64,000 nucleotides of DNA, taken from Hymenobacter edaphi. Its GTDB lineage: Bacteria > Bacteroidota > Bacteroidia > Cytophagales > Hymenobacteraceae. The notes beneath the pieces are model-generated. The model saw nothing but the letters and a program-made list of their open reading frames with translations. It was not told the DNA's origin and ran no database searches. Made by a program: the position numbers and the translations under genes. The stretch covers positions 806,001 to 870,000 of the forward strand of contig NZ_QHKM01000001.1 of NCBI RefSeq assembly GCF_003258365.1. Reading direction: 5' to 3'. Shown here in pieces: positions 24,316-32,645 of this stretch; position 1 is the stretch's first letter; each line of letters opens with the position of its first letter.

Positions 24316-24750
24316 TTAGTACCGCTTCCGGCTGGGCGGAAACACCTGCTGATCTACGCTGTAGCGGCCCGGCCCGGTGAGCAGCAGCCCGAGGAACACG
24401 ATGCCGTTTTCCACCGCGTGCGAGTAGGCCCCGAACCCTTCGCCCACGGCCAGGTGCGACACGGCCGCCACCAGCATGGTGAGGAGCAGCCCCGCGCAGG
24501 CCCCGCGAAACAGCAGCCCCAGCGCCAGCAGCTGCCCGCCGATGGTTTCGGCCACGGCCGCCGCCAGGCCCCAGGCCGCGGGGGCGAAGCTGATGCCGAG
24601 GTGCCGCATTTCCGCGCCCAGCGCCGCCCACTTTTCCGGCCCGCCCATGAGTTTGGGGTAGCCGTGGACGACCATCATCACGCCCAAACCCAGGCGCAGC
24701 ACGAGCAGCCCGAGGTCGGCGTAGCGGTAACGGTTTTCGAGCAGGGGCAT
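24316..24750 (-). CDS. DoxX-family membrane protein
   Basis: 144 residues with four hydrophobic helices (LGLLVLRLGLGVMMVVHGY, WGLAAAVAETIGGQLLALGL, GACAGLLLTMLVAAVS, NGIVFLGLLLTGPG), the compact four-helix DoxX/SURF4 plan. The motif HGYPKL with the following GP is characteristic of the family. The role is not firmly known; relatives are quinone-linked oxidoreductase subunits or redox-stress proteins. The start is the ATG at 24750; the longer reading adds a non-conserved, Pro/Arg-rich stretch. Confidence 0.85.
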   Translation of the reverse strand: MPLLENRYRYADLGLLVLRLGLGVMMVVHGYPKLMGGPEKWAALGAEMRHLGISFAPAAWGLAAAVAETIGGQLLALGLLFRGACAGLLLTMLVAAVSHLAVGEGFGAYSHAVENGIVFLGLLLTGPGRYSVDQQVFPPSRKRY

Positions 24751-24873
24751 GGCGGCGGGCGAGGTGTGGGGTGAGGGCGACCGGCGCGGGAGGCCGCTAA
24801 GAACGGAAGCGGTGGGCCGGCGCCGGCCAAAGTACACAAACGTGCGCTGATTCGCACCGCCAAAAGCCAAGTT

Positions 24874-25539
24874 CTACTGGTAAAGTATAATGCCGGTGAT
24901 GCGCGTGGCGGGTGGAATATCATCCTTGCGCAGCGCCCTATTCAGGTTCAGACCGGTTTTGTCGAGCACCCAGGTCATGCCCACGCGCTCCGACACGGCC
25001 ACCAGCCGGCCCTCGGCCCGCTCGATGGTCTGCACCCCGTAGGCCCGCCGGGCCTCGCCGTAGGTGCTGCCCACCCCGATGCCCTCGGCCGTGCGGTAGC
25101 GCGCGTCCTGCAGCTGCACGCGCCAGAGGCGGTTGCCGCCGTCCTCCACCGCGCCCACCATTTCCAGCAGCAGCGGGGCCGAGCCGGCCGGCGCGTCGTC
25201 GGGGCGGTACTCGTACACAGGGTACTCAATGCCTTCGAGGCTGCGGGTGGTTTGGGTGAGCGTGCTCGGCGGCAGCAAGGTCAGCAGGTCGGCTTCTTTC
25301 ATGTTGAGCCGCAGCGGCCCCACGTAGCCGGGCTTGAGCAGCAGGTGCTCGTCTTTGGCCGTGGGAATGGGGGCAGTGGAGGCCACCGAATCCGCCCGCT
25401 CGGAGGCGGCCGGAGTGGGGGCAGAAGCGGCCGGGGCCGCCGGCGCGGCGGTGGGGTTGGCGGCGGGCCGCTCGGTGGGGCCGCAGGCGGCCAGCAGCAG
25501 GGCCAGACCGGCGGGCAGGGTAGAGGAGAGGCGAAGCAT
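24874..25539 (-). CDS. Lipoprotein of unknown function
   Basis: 221 residues. The lipobox LLAAC (Cys19) follows a short hydrophobic leader and is succeeded by a long Pro/Ala-rich linker (about 25-60). The folded part begins at KDEHLLLKPGYVGPLRLNM and contains GIGVGSTYGEARRAYGVQTI, typical of small periplasmic beta-helix lipoproteins of this phylum, but no family name is available. It should be outer-membrane anchored. Divergent from surE. The minus-strand -7 element lies only a few bases before the ATG. Confidence 0.65.
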   Translation of the reverse strand: MLRLSSTLPAGLALLLAACGPTERPAANPTAAPAAPAASAPTPAASERADSVASTAPIPTAKDEHLLLKPGYVGPLRLNMKEADLLTLLPPSTLTQTTRSLEGIEYPVYEYRPDDAPAGSAPLLLEMVGAVEDGGNRLWRVQLQDARYRTAEGIGVGSTYGEARRAYGVQTIERAEGRLVAVSERVGMTWVLDKTGLNLNRALRKDDIPPATRITGIILYQ

Positions 25540-25543
25540 GGCC

Positions 25544-25551
25544 CAAACCTA
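25544..25551 (-). promoter_or_regulatory. -7 promoter-like element (TAGGTTTG) of the lipoprotein gene
   Basis: The minus strand reads TAGGTTTG, an exact TAnnTTTG match, ending only 4 bases before the ATG at 25539. If used, the transcript would be leaderless or nearly so. Confidence 0.4.
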
Positions 25552-25636
25552 CGATACTTGGCCGCCGACCGTTGAGCCGCGGCCCACCGTTCGGCGTCCG
25601 TTGGCACTGGTTAATTATCCGTTCCCGTCCCCGCTC

Positions 25637-25644
25637 TACCTTTG
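25637..25644 (+). promoter_or_regulatory. -7 promoter element of surE (TACCTTTG)
   Basis: TACCTTTG matches the consensus exactly, 35 bases upstream of the GTG start at 25680, which supports that start over upstream alternatives. Confidence 0.6.
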
Positions 25645-25679
25645 CCGCCGTATCTACTGCCGACCAACCCGTTTTTGCC

Positions 25680-26555
25680 GTGAGCCTCGACACTCCCAAG
25701 CAGCCGCTGATTCTGATTTCCAACGACGACAGCATTGCCGCCCCCGGCATTGCGGTGCTCGTGCGTGTGATGCGCCGCCTGGGCGAAGTGGTGGTGGTGG
25801 CGCCCGCCGCCCCGCAGTCGGGCATGGGCCACGCCATTACCCTCAGCGAGCCGCTGCGCCTCGACCGCAGCCAGCTGTTCGAGGGCATTGAGGCCTACAC
25901 CTGCTCGGGCACCCCGGCCGACTGCGTCAAGATTGCCAAGCACCTGGTGCTGAAGGGCCGCCGGCCCGATCTGGTGGTGTCGGGCGTCAACCACGGCTCC
26001 AACGCCTCGGTGAACGTGATTTACTCGGGCACCATGTCGGCGGCGCTGGAAGCGGCCATCGAGGGGCTGCCCGCCATCGGCTTTTCGCTCTGCGACTTTT
26101 CGCACCAGGCCGACTTTTCGCACGCCGAGCCGTGGATTGAGCACGTGGCCCGTGAGGCGCTGAGCAAGGGCGTGCCCGCCGGCACGGCCCTGAACGTGAA
26201 CATTCCCAAGAAATCCGACGACCCCATCGTGGGGGCCAAGGTGTGCCGGCAGGCCCGCGCCAAGTGGCAGGAGGAATTCGACACCCGCCAGGACCCGTAC
26301 CGCCGGCCCTACTACTGGGTGCTCGGCAACTTCCTCAACGAGGAAATCGAGGCCGAGGACACCGACGAATGGGCCCTGGCTCACAACTACGTGAGCATCG
26401 TGCCCTGCCAGTTCGACTTCACCCACCACGCCGGCCTGCGCGAGCTGCACGGCGCCTGGGCGCTGCAGCTGCCCGGGCGCCCTACGCCCGCCGAGCCCGA
26501 GCAGCCCACCCCCGTCAGCCCCGGTGACTACGGCCCGGCCAACCCGCAGGGCTAA
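25680..26555 (+). CDS. surE: 5'/3'-nucleotidase SurE
   Basis: 291 residues. SurE dephosphorylates nucleoside monophosphates and helps survival in stationary phase; it is cytosolic and metal-dependent. Diagnostic parts: LILISNDDSIAAPGI (the metal-binding Asp pair), APQSGMGHAITL, YTCSGTPADCVKIA and SGVNHGSNASVNVIYSGTMSAALEA. The start is GTG (VSLDTPKQPLILISNDD); upstream codons do not resemble the family. A Pro-rich tail (PTPAEPEQPTPVSPGDYGPA) is unusual and probably disordered. The gene has its own promoter, followed 40 bp later by a lipoprotein gene on the same strand. Confidence 0.93.
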   Translation: MSLDTPKQPLILISNDDSIAAPGIAVLVRVMRRLGEVVVVAPAAPQSGMGHAITLSEPLRLDRSQLFEGIEAYTCSGTPADCVKIAKHLVLKGRRPDLVVSGVNHGSNASVNVIYSGTMSAALEAAIEGLPAIGFSLCDFSHQADFSHAEPWIEHVAREALSKGVPAGTALNVNIPKKSDDPIVGAKVCRQARAKWQEEFDTRQDPYRRPYYWVLGNFLNEEIEAEDTDEWALAHNYVSIVPCQFDFTHHAGLRELHGAWALQLPGRPTPAEPEQPTPVSPGDYGPANPQG

Positions 26556-26595
26556 GCCCGCCTGCTCCGGCTACAACACGTGTCGGGTTGTGCTG

Positions 26596-27369
26596 ATGCG
26601 CGCATTGACCGGCGGCGTATTCCTCTGCTTGGCCGGCAGCAGCTGCGAACCGGCCGCACGGTCGGGGCCTGCCAGCCCGGGGCTGCCGGCCGCCCAGCCC
26701 CCGCGCCGCTTCGTCGGCCGCCTGCCGCCGCCGCTGATGGCCGTGGAGTGGATAGGGGCAGCGGCGCTGCTGGCCGAAGCGCGGGCAGCGTTTTACCGGC
26801 TCGATACGGTAGCAGACCACTGGCTGGTGGCGCACCTGGAAGGTGGCGGCATTCAGCTGCTGTACCGTCCGCACCCGTACGACACCACGTGGACGCGCCT
26901 GGCGGTGGACCCGGCTGAAACGAAGTTCAGTCGGAACGACACGGAGGTCCGGCTCCAGACTGCGGATCTGGACGGCCAGGGGCAGCCGGAAGTCCTGCTT
27001 ACCCTGCACGCCACGGATTATGCCAGCGGCGGCGACCAGTACTGGGACCATGCATACCTGCTCGACGTGACGCCCCGCAGGCCCCGGCTGCTGCTGCGCG
27101 CCTTTACCGGCGACTACAGCCGAGCATCCATTGCCTATGCCGCCCGGCACGGCGATACGCTGACCGGGGCGGAGGCTTATGCGGGGTGCATCCGCCGCGT
27201 CGAGCTGAACGGCCGCGAACTGGTGGTTGATCCTGTGCGCCAGGTCGGCGCGGAATACAGCGTGCGTCAGGGAGGCGCGCAATCCTGCCAGGCTGGTAGT
27301 ACGCTGACGCCGCTGCCCGCTGGCCGCTACCGTTATCAACATGGCGCATTAGTCCGGGTCGTGCGCTGA
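26596..27369 (+). CDS. Lipoprotein of unknown function
   Basis: 257 residues. A short leader MRALTGGVFLCLAGSSC gives a lipobox (LAGSSC) with the acylated Cys at 17. The mature part is soluble with strands such as WLVAHLEGGGIQLLYRPHPYD and a loop DLDGQGQPEVLLTLHATDY that resembles a calcium-type FG-GAP element (DxDGxGxPEV). Fixed cysteines (AYAGCIRRVEL, GAQSCQAG) may form a disulfide. No family is recognised. It probably shares the surE transcript. The start is the ATG before the lipobox, since the upstream reading carries no signal peptide. Confidence 0.6.
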   Translation: MRALTGGVFLCLAGSSCEPAARSGPASPGLPAAQPPRRFVGRLPPPLMAVEWIGAAALLAEARAAFYRLDTVADHWLVAHLEGGGIQLLYRPHPYDTTWTRLAVDPAETKFSRNDTEVRLQTADLDGQGQPEVLLTLHATDYASGGDQYWDHAYLLDVTPRRPRLLLRAFTGDYSRASIAYAARHGDTLTGAEAYAGCIRRVELNGRELVVDPVRQVGAEYSVRQGGAQSCQAGSTLTPLPAGRYRYQHGALVRVVR

Positions 27370-27416
27370 AAAAACCGCGCAGCCAGGCTACCTTCCTGCT
27401 CAGCCCCGGCTGCATA

Positions 27417-27448
27417 AAAACGCCCCGACCAGCCGGCCGGGGCGTTTT
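27417..27448. terminator. Bidirectional intrinsic terminator
   Basis: AAAACGCCCCG (27417-27427) pairs with CGGGGCGTTTT (27438-27448). T-runs follow on both strands, consistent with terminating the convergent genes at 26596-27369 and 27468-27740. Confidence 0.75.
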
Positions 27449-27467
27449 GCGTCTGCGCCGGTTGGCA

Positions 27468-27740
27468 TTACTGCTTCACCCGCGCCTTGGTGGCCGTGCT
27501 CGACGTTTTGGTCTGCGTAACGCCGCTGGGCGTGGTGTGCGTCATCGTCCGGTGATGCTGCGACGACGACTTGTACTGGCCCGAGGTCTTGGTCTGGCCG
27601 CTGGGCGTGGTCATGGTTTTGGTGCGCGTCGACGTCGCGCCCGACTGGGTGGTCGTGGTTGTTTTGGTGGGCGTGGTCTGGGCCGTGGCGGCGGGGCTGA
27701 GCAGGGCGCCGGCGGCGAGCAGCAACAGGTACTTTCTCAT
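27468..27740 (-). CDS. Secreted Thr/Ser-rich low-complexity protein
   Basis: 90 residues: a signal peptide (MRKYLLLLAAGALLSPAATA) and a mature part dominated by Thr, Ser, Lys and Gln (TTPTKTTTTTQSGATSTRTK), with repeated TMTTPSG/TTPSG motifs. It has no predicted fold and could be an O-glycosylated or cell-wall-associated linker-like protein. Bacteroidota O-glycosylation uses D-S/T-x sites, which are absent here, so modification is uncertain. A -7-like TACCTTCC lies upstream. It is a genuine small gene by its signal sequence and start. Confidence 0.55.
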   Translation of the reverse strand: MRKYLLLLAAGALLSPAATAQTTPTKTTTTTQSGATSTRTKTMTTPSGQTKTSGQYKSSSQHHRTMTHTTPSGVTQTKTSSTATKARVKQ

Positions 27741-27824
27741 GGCAGGGGCGGGCAGAAGTGGAAGGTATAGCTTGAACGCACAACGGCCCGGCCGGGATAC
27801 CGCCGGGCCTGTGCTGAAGCAGGC

Positions 27825-30758
27825 TTAGCGCAACCCGCTCCGCCGCTGTATCGGATCTGGGGCAATTACGCCGGGCGGGGCTTCCCGCTTCGGGCCGAAT
27901 ACGTCAAACTGAAATCCGGTCTGAATCTGAAAAAAGGTGCGGCTGCTGCGGTAGAGCAGGTGGGAAAGCTGAGGCCGAACGAAGTACTCCAGGTTTTCCG
28001 CAATGCGCAGCCGGCCGGTCATTTCGTACTGAATGACCCCTTCGTACCAGTACCGCTGCGCGAATTCGCCGAACGTGGTGCGGCCGTCGCGCCCGACGTC
28101 GCGGGCCTGCGGCTGCTGATCGATGAACGGCTGATTGTCCCGGTCGTTGAGCAGGGTGTAGCGGAAATAGCCCAAGCGCACCATCAGGCCGTAGCGGGAA
28201 TCAGGGCGGATGCGCGCTTTCAACGATACGCCATAGCTCCCCACGTTCAGGGTACTGTCGAGGGTGGGCCGGTTCGCCACGGTCGGACGGCCAATGCGCG
28301 TGAGCGTGTCGCGGATAGCTACGCGTTGCAGGGCAAAACCCAGGTCCAGCCCAAAATCGGACTTGAAGCGGGGCAGGCGCAGCCCCACCAGATTGTAGTC
28401 CCCCCCGACGCGAAAATTCGTGTATCGCACCAGGTCAATAGTCTGCACGATGTAGCGTCCGCGTTGCTCGGTGCGCTGCAGTGGCAAGTAGCGGTTCTGC
28501 TGCTCCAGCTTGTTGACGGACACAAATGGGGTGAAATACCCGAAGACCTGCAGTTGGAGATTGGGGGAAAACTTCGACCAGGGCGCTCCGAATACGAACT
28601 TGCGGCTGATTTCCAGTTGCACCAATCCATTGGGATTTTCGCTCTTAACCCCGGCCAGATCCGTGTATAACCGGCCTTGCAGGATCTTCTGGGTGGCAAT
28701 TTTGGTAAAGGTGCGCTGGGGGAGCGGGTCGCCCGGGTGCACCACGTACACGCCATCGGCCGGGCTTCGGTCGCCGGCCTGCGGGGCTAGGTTGGGGTAG
28801 TAGCGCAGCACGTCCGTCAGGCGCACAAACGAGGCTTGGTGCGGGCCGTGCTCGTGCAGCGGGTACTGCAGCCACAGGCGTTGGTGGTGCCACTCCTGAT
28901 ACAGGTCGCGGTCGGCGGAAATGCCAACGGGAGCACGGCTTTCAAACACCACCTTCTGGTTATCGAGGCAGCGGTGGCCGGTGGCTTTCAGGCCAAGGAC
29001 CATTCCGTCTTCGATTTCGATACTGACGACGTCGGGGCGGAACCGCCAGTGCGGGCGCGTCACATTTGGTACGTACACATTGGCTTCGTCCAGCACATCG
29101 AGCGTGCCGGCCTGCGGAGCGGCCAGAAACACAATCTGCTGCTGGGCCAGCTCCAAATACATGTCGGTCAAAGCGCTGCGTAGCGTGCTGGTCGGCGCAG
29201 TATTGGCACTGGGGCTAATGGTCAGCAGGGCGCTGGCCGCGGCGGCATCGGCCGGCAGCTTCGCCCCCACCGATGCTTTGCGGAGCCGCGCTTCCTGCTG
29301 CACAATGGTGTCTTGCACAGCGCGTAGCTCCTTTTCATTCTGGTTGGTCGTCAGCGTAGCCCGCCCCAGGGAGGCCGTCGTGATGTTGTACTTCTGCAGG
29401 AGTTGCGCTACCTGCTGACGCCTGGTTGTCAACGCGTCAAAAAACCGCTGCAATTTCTGCTTCTCCTGCCGCAATACGCTGGCTTTTTCCTGCGCCGCAC
29501 GGTATTGTGCTTCCAGGGTTTGCAATTCGGCGATGCTGGGGCCCGCGGACTGCGCTTTGCGGCTGGTGTTCCGGCGCTGCTTTTGGGCGGCGTCCACGTT
29601 GCTTTTTAGCTGTTTGGCGCTTATTTCAGCGGCTTGCAGCTCTTCCGCAACCTTGGGCTGACGAGCCTTAAGCTCGTCGAAAGTCTGGTTGCCCAACTGG
29701 GTGGCGCGCTGCAGCGAATCAGCTTTGGCCTCGCGTCTGGCTGCCGTCAGCGCGTCGAGTTGTTCCTGCTGCTGCAGCGTGTACGTCAGAACGGAATCGG
29801 AAAGACGCAAGCTGGAGGATTGCAACTGCAAGCTGCGGCTGATTTGCTGCTGCAGCTTGCGGCGCAGCAGTTGAGCTGGTCCGTCCAGCACCATTAGATT
29901 GTTGAGCTGAAAGGCCATCAGCAGCTTTTCGACGAACAAAGAGCGCTCCAGCCGCGCCATGGGAACGGTGACGGTAGCGTAGCCGGCCTGCGGCGGGCAC
30001 TCGTTGTCGGAGGGGACAACGGCCACGTAGGCTTTGCCGTCGGTGCTGGAATACCGGGCGCAAACGGAATAGCGCACCAATGCCCCTTCCCCCTGGTCCG
30101 TGAGCGTGACACCCAGAATGCGCTGGTCGGGAGAGGTCGGTAGCACCGTTTCTTCGGCAAACACGACTTGGTGCACGGCTTGGCCGGGTAGGGTGGCCGT
30201 ACTGCCCTGGGCCGTCAGTTCGCGCTGCAGGCGGGGCTCGTTGCAGATCAGATTGGTGGGCTCCCGCAGCCGGGCACTGTCGAGCAAGTACTCAATGCGC
30301 AGCTGCACCGTTGCCAGAAATGCGCTACGGGTGTGGCGCCGGCCGGTGGTGAATTTGCGGGCGAGGAGGTGTTTCTGGGGGAGCAACAGGGGTTTCCACT
30401 CGGGGTTGTAGTCCCGGATGACGAGGCGCATTGCGGGGTCGCGTCGAGCCGCCCGCCGCATTTCGCGCAGGAGCCGATGAGAAAGTTCGTAGGGCGTATC
30501 GGCGTATAGATCAACCGGAATAGGACGCACCGGCAAAACCGCCGTCCCCGTGGAGTCGTCGCGTATTACCAAGTCGCCGACCACCAGCTGCAGGGGCGCC
30601 AGGGTGGCCTGCATCTTTTCCGGGTAGGGCCCGCCGGCTGGGCCGTAATTGAGCGCAAGGCGAACCTGAATGGGGGCCTCCGGGCCGCTCGCGCTGTAAG
30701 CCCGGGCGTAGGAAGCGAGCAGCAGGCAAAGAAGAATACCAAGGGAGCGGAAGTGCAT
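27825..30758 (-). CDS. Large envelope protein: coiled coil plus beta-rich C-terminal domain, unknown family
   Basis: 977 residues, not recognised. In order: signal peptide (about 1-24, SLGILLCLLLASYARAYS); a soluble N-terminal domain to about 290 with repeated Cys (NLICNEP, YSVCARY, DNECPPQ); a long coiled coil about 295-500 rich in Q/L/A/E/K; a middle domain about 510-690 with GVYVVHPGDPLPQR; and a C-terminal region about 710-955 made of alternating beta strands with aromatic residues (VFGYFTPFVSV, DFGLDLGFAL, YFVRPQLSHLLY), as in outer-membrane barrels. It ends in an Arg-rich tail after FDVFG rather than a terminal aromatic. ATG 30758 places the signal peptide correctly. It is a single gene with no obvious partner. 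Confidence 0.6.
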   Translation of the reverse strand: MHFRSLGILLCLLLASYARAYSASGPEAPIQVRLALNYGPAGGPYPEKMQATLAPLQLVVGDLVIRDDSTGTAVLPVRPIPVDLYADTPYELSHRLLREMRRAARRDPAMRLVIRDYNPEWKPLLLPQKHLLARKFTTGRRHTRSAFLATVQLRIEYLLDSARLREPTNLICNEPRLQRELTAQGSTATLPGQAVHQVVFAEETVLPTSPDQRILGVTLTDQGEGALVRYSVCARYSSTDGKAYVAVVPSDNECPPQAGYATVTVPMARLERSLFVEKLLMAFQLNNLMVLDGPAQLLRRKLQQQISRSLQLQSSSLRLSDSVLTYTLQQQEQLDALTAARREAKADSLQRATQLGNQTFDELKARQPKVAEELQAAEISAKQLKSNVDAAQKQRRNTSRKAQSAGPSIAELQTLEAQYRAAQEKASVLRQEKQKLQRFFDALTTRRQQVAQLLQKYNITTASLGRATLTTNQNEKELRAVQDTIVQQEARLRKASVGAKLPADAAAASALLTISPSANTAPTSTLRSALTDMYLELAQQQIVFLAAPQAGTLDVLDEANVYVPNVTRPHWRFRPDVVSIEIEDGMVLGLKATGHRCLDNQKVVFESRAPVGISADRDLYQEWHHQRLWLQYPLHEHGPHQASFVRLTDVLRYYPNLAPQAGDRSPADGVYVVHPGDPLPQRTFTKIATQKILQGRLYTDLAGVKSENPNGLVQLEISRKFVFGAPWSKFSPNLQLQVFGYFTPFVSVNKLEQQNRYLPLQRTEQRGRYIVQTIDLVRYTNFRVGGDYNLVGLRLPRFKSDFGLDLGFALQRVAIRDTLTRIGRPTVANRPTLDSTLNVGSYGVSLKARIRPDSRYGLMVRLGYFRYTLLNDRDNQPFIDQQPQARDVGRDGRTTFGEFAQRYWYEGVIQYEMTGRLRIAENLEYFVRPQLSHLLYRSSRTFFQIQTGFQFDVFGPKREAPPGVIAPDPIQRRSGLR

Positions 30759-30994
30759 ACGCAGGAGGGTCAAGGGAACGGTTCGGGTTAACAGTCAGGA
30801 AAGCTGCGGGCGAAGCCCAGGCCAGGGCCTCGGGCTCGACTTTGGCCTGGGGCGTAGGCAGCGGCCACGTGGCTCCGGGCGCAGGACAAGGTGCACTGCT
30901 AAGTCAAAGGGCAAATCAGTGCCGGCACTGAATTATTCGGACTCCCTCGTGTCGTTTCACGTCCCGAAGCCCGGCGGCGTGCTACCTTGACGGC

Positions 30995-32002
30995 ATGTTG
31001 TTGAATCGATTACTGCTTTTGGCCGCCTACCTGCTAGGCATTCTGCTGCCCGGGGGCGCCCGGGCCCAGCAGCCCTATCTCGCCCAGGAACCCTTCGCCC
31101 ACACCTACTCCATCGTGGCGCGCGACCCGAACACCGGCGACCTGGCCGTGGGCGTGCAAAGCCACTGGTTTTCGGTGGGCACGGCCGTGTCGTGGGCCGA
31201 AGCCGGGGTGGGCGCCATTGCCACCCAGTCGTTTACCAACAAGAGCTTCGGCCCGCGCGGACTGGCCCTGCTGCGCAGCGGCAAAACCGCGCAGCAGACC
31301 CTCGACGAGCTGCTGCGCACCGACGAAGGCCGCGACGTGCGCCAGGTGGCCATCGTCGACAGCCAGGGCAACGTGGCCACGCACACCGGCCAGAAGTGCG
31401 TCGACATGGCCGGGCACCAGCAGGGCGCGCAGTTTTCGGTGCAGGCCAACATGATGCTCTCCGACAAAGTGTGGCCCGCCATGGCCCGGGCCTTCGAGCA
31501 GAACGCCCAGCTGCCGCTGCCCGAGCGCGTGCTGGCCGCCCTCGACGCAGCCCAGGCCCAGGGCGGCGACATCCGCGGGCGGCAGTCGGCGGCGCTGCTG
31601 GTGGTGCGGGCCAAGGCCTCCGATGCGCCCTGGGACGACCGGCTGGTGGACCTGCGCGTGGACGACGCCGCCGAGCCCCTCAAGGAGCTGCGCCGCCTGC
31701 TGCAGCTGCAGCGCGCCTACGACCACATGAACGCCGGCGACCTGGCCGTGGAAAAAAACGACATGCCCGCCGCCGTGCGCGAGTACGAGACGGCCGAAAA
31801 AGCCTTTCCCAACAACCTGGAAATGCGCTATTGGCACGCCATCACGCTGGCCAACAAGGGCCAGGTGGCCGAAGCCAAAAAGCTGCTGCTGCCCATCTTC
31901 CGCCAGGAGCCCAACTGGCGCACCCTCACCGAACGCCTACCCAAAGCGGGGCTGCTGACGGTGTCGGCGGCCGAGCTGCGGCAGATTCTGGCCCTGAAAT
32001 AA
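30995..32002 (+). CDS. DUF1028 (Ntn-hydrolase-like) protein with C-terminal TPR-like region
   Basis: 335 residues. A signal peptide (LLLLAAYLLGILLPGGARAQ) is followed by the DUF1028 domain (about 30-240), recognised by HTYSIVARDPNTGDLAVGVQS, VGAIATQSFTNKSFGPRGL and GHQQGAQFSVQANMM. These are the N-terminal-nucleophile-type signature residues of that family, whose substrate is unknown. The remaining 90 residues (RAYDHMNAGDLAVEKNDMPA...NNLEMRYWHAITLANKG) form TPR-like helices, a common fusion in this family. It is followed by a histidine phosphatase gene. Periplasmic by its signal peptide. Confidence 0.8.
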   Translation: MLLNRLLLLAAYLLGILLPGGARAQQPYLAQEPFAHTYSIVARDPNTGDLAVGVQSHWFSVGTAVSWAEAGVGAIATQSFTNKSFGPRGLALLRSGKTAQQTLDELLRTDEGRDVRQVAIVDSQGNVATHTGQKCVDMAGHQQGAQFSVQANMMLSDKVWPAMARAFEQNAQLPLPERVLAALDAAQAQGGDIRGRQSAALLVVRAKASDAPWDDRLVDLRVDDAAEPLKELRRLLQLQRAYDHMNAGDLAVEKNDMPAAVREYETAEKAFPNNLEMRYWHAITLANKGQVAEAKKLLLPIFRQEPNWRTLTERLPKAGLLTVSAAELRQILALK

Positions 32003-32083
32003 AGCCCGCCGCTCCCCGCGTGCCACCTGCGGCCCCGCGGACGCGTCTGTGGCTCACCCGCCCGTTATCGACCTCCCTGCCTT

Positions 32084-32635
32084 ATGACCTCCCTGATTCG
32101 TTTGCTTTGCCTGCTGCCGCTGCTCGGTGCCGCCGCTTTCGTCGCCCCCGACGCGGCCAAGCCCAAGGCCGTAACCGTGTACCTGGTGCGCCACGCCGAA
32201 AAAGGCCCGCTGGCCGACCCGCAGAAGCCCACCGAGCAGCCTCTGAGCGCCGCCGGGGCGCAGCGCGCCCTGGCCCTGCGCGACGTGCTGCGCAAGGAGC
32301 CCGTCGTGGCCGTTTACAGCACCGACACCAAGCGCACCCGCGACACGGCCGCGCCCCTGGCCACGGCCCGCAAGCTCAGCCCCGAGTCGTACGTAGCCGA
32401 CGCGCCGGGCCTGGCCGCCCTGGCCACCCGCATCCGCCAGGTCACGCCCGCCGGCAAAGCCGCGTTGGTGGTGGGCCACTCTAATACCGTACTCGAAACC
32501 ATCGAAGCGCTGGGCGCCCCGCGGCCCGTGAAGGCCATTGCCGATGACGAGTTCAGCTACCTGTTTGAGGTGAGGCTGCCGGCCAGCGGCGGCCCGGCCA
32601 CGGCCACGGTGCGCCGCTACGGCCAGCCCAGATAG
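32084..32635 (+). CDS. Histidine-phosphatase-superfamily protein (SixA/phosphoglycerate-mutase-like)
   Basis: 183 residues. A signal-like hydrophobic N-terminus (LIRLLCLLPLLGAAAFVA) precedes the catalytic motif LVRHAEKG (RHG-type: R-H with the phospho-acceptor His), followed by LSAAGAQRALALRDVL and VYSTDTKRTRDTAAPLA, and the second His in ALVVGHSNTV. These four elements are diagnostic. It acts on phosphomonoesters or phosphohistidine, here probably outside the cytosol. It lies 81 bp after the DUF1028 gene and 10 bp before the following lipoprotein gene on the same strand, so the three are likely co-transcribed. Confidence 0.85.
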   Translation: MTSLIRLLCLLPLLGAAAFVAPDAAKPKAVTVYLVRHAEKGPLADPQKPTEQPLSAAGAQRALALRDVLRKEPVVAVYSTDTKRTRDTAAPLATARKLSPESYVADAPGLAALATRIRQVTPAGKAALVVGHSNTVLETIEALGAPRPVKAIADDEFSYLFEVRLPASGGPATATVRRYGQPR

Positions 32636-32645
32636 GCCCCGCCCT

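Noticed and set aside
30774-30994. tRNA or small RNA in the gap
   Set aside because: No cloverleaf or conserved arm is visible; only AT/GC-mixed leader sequence.
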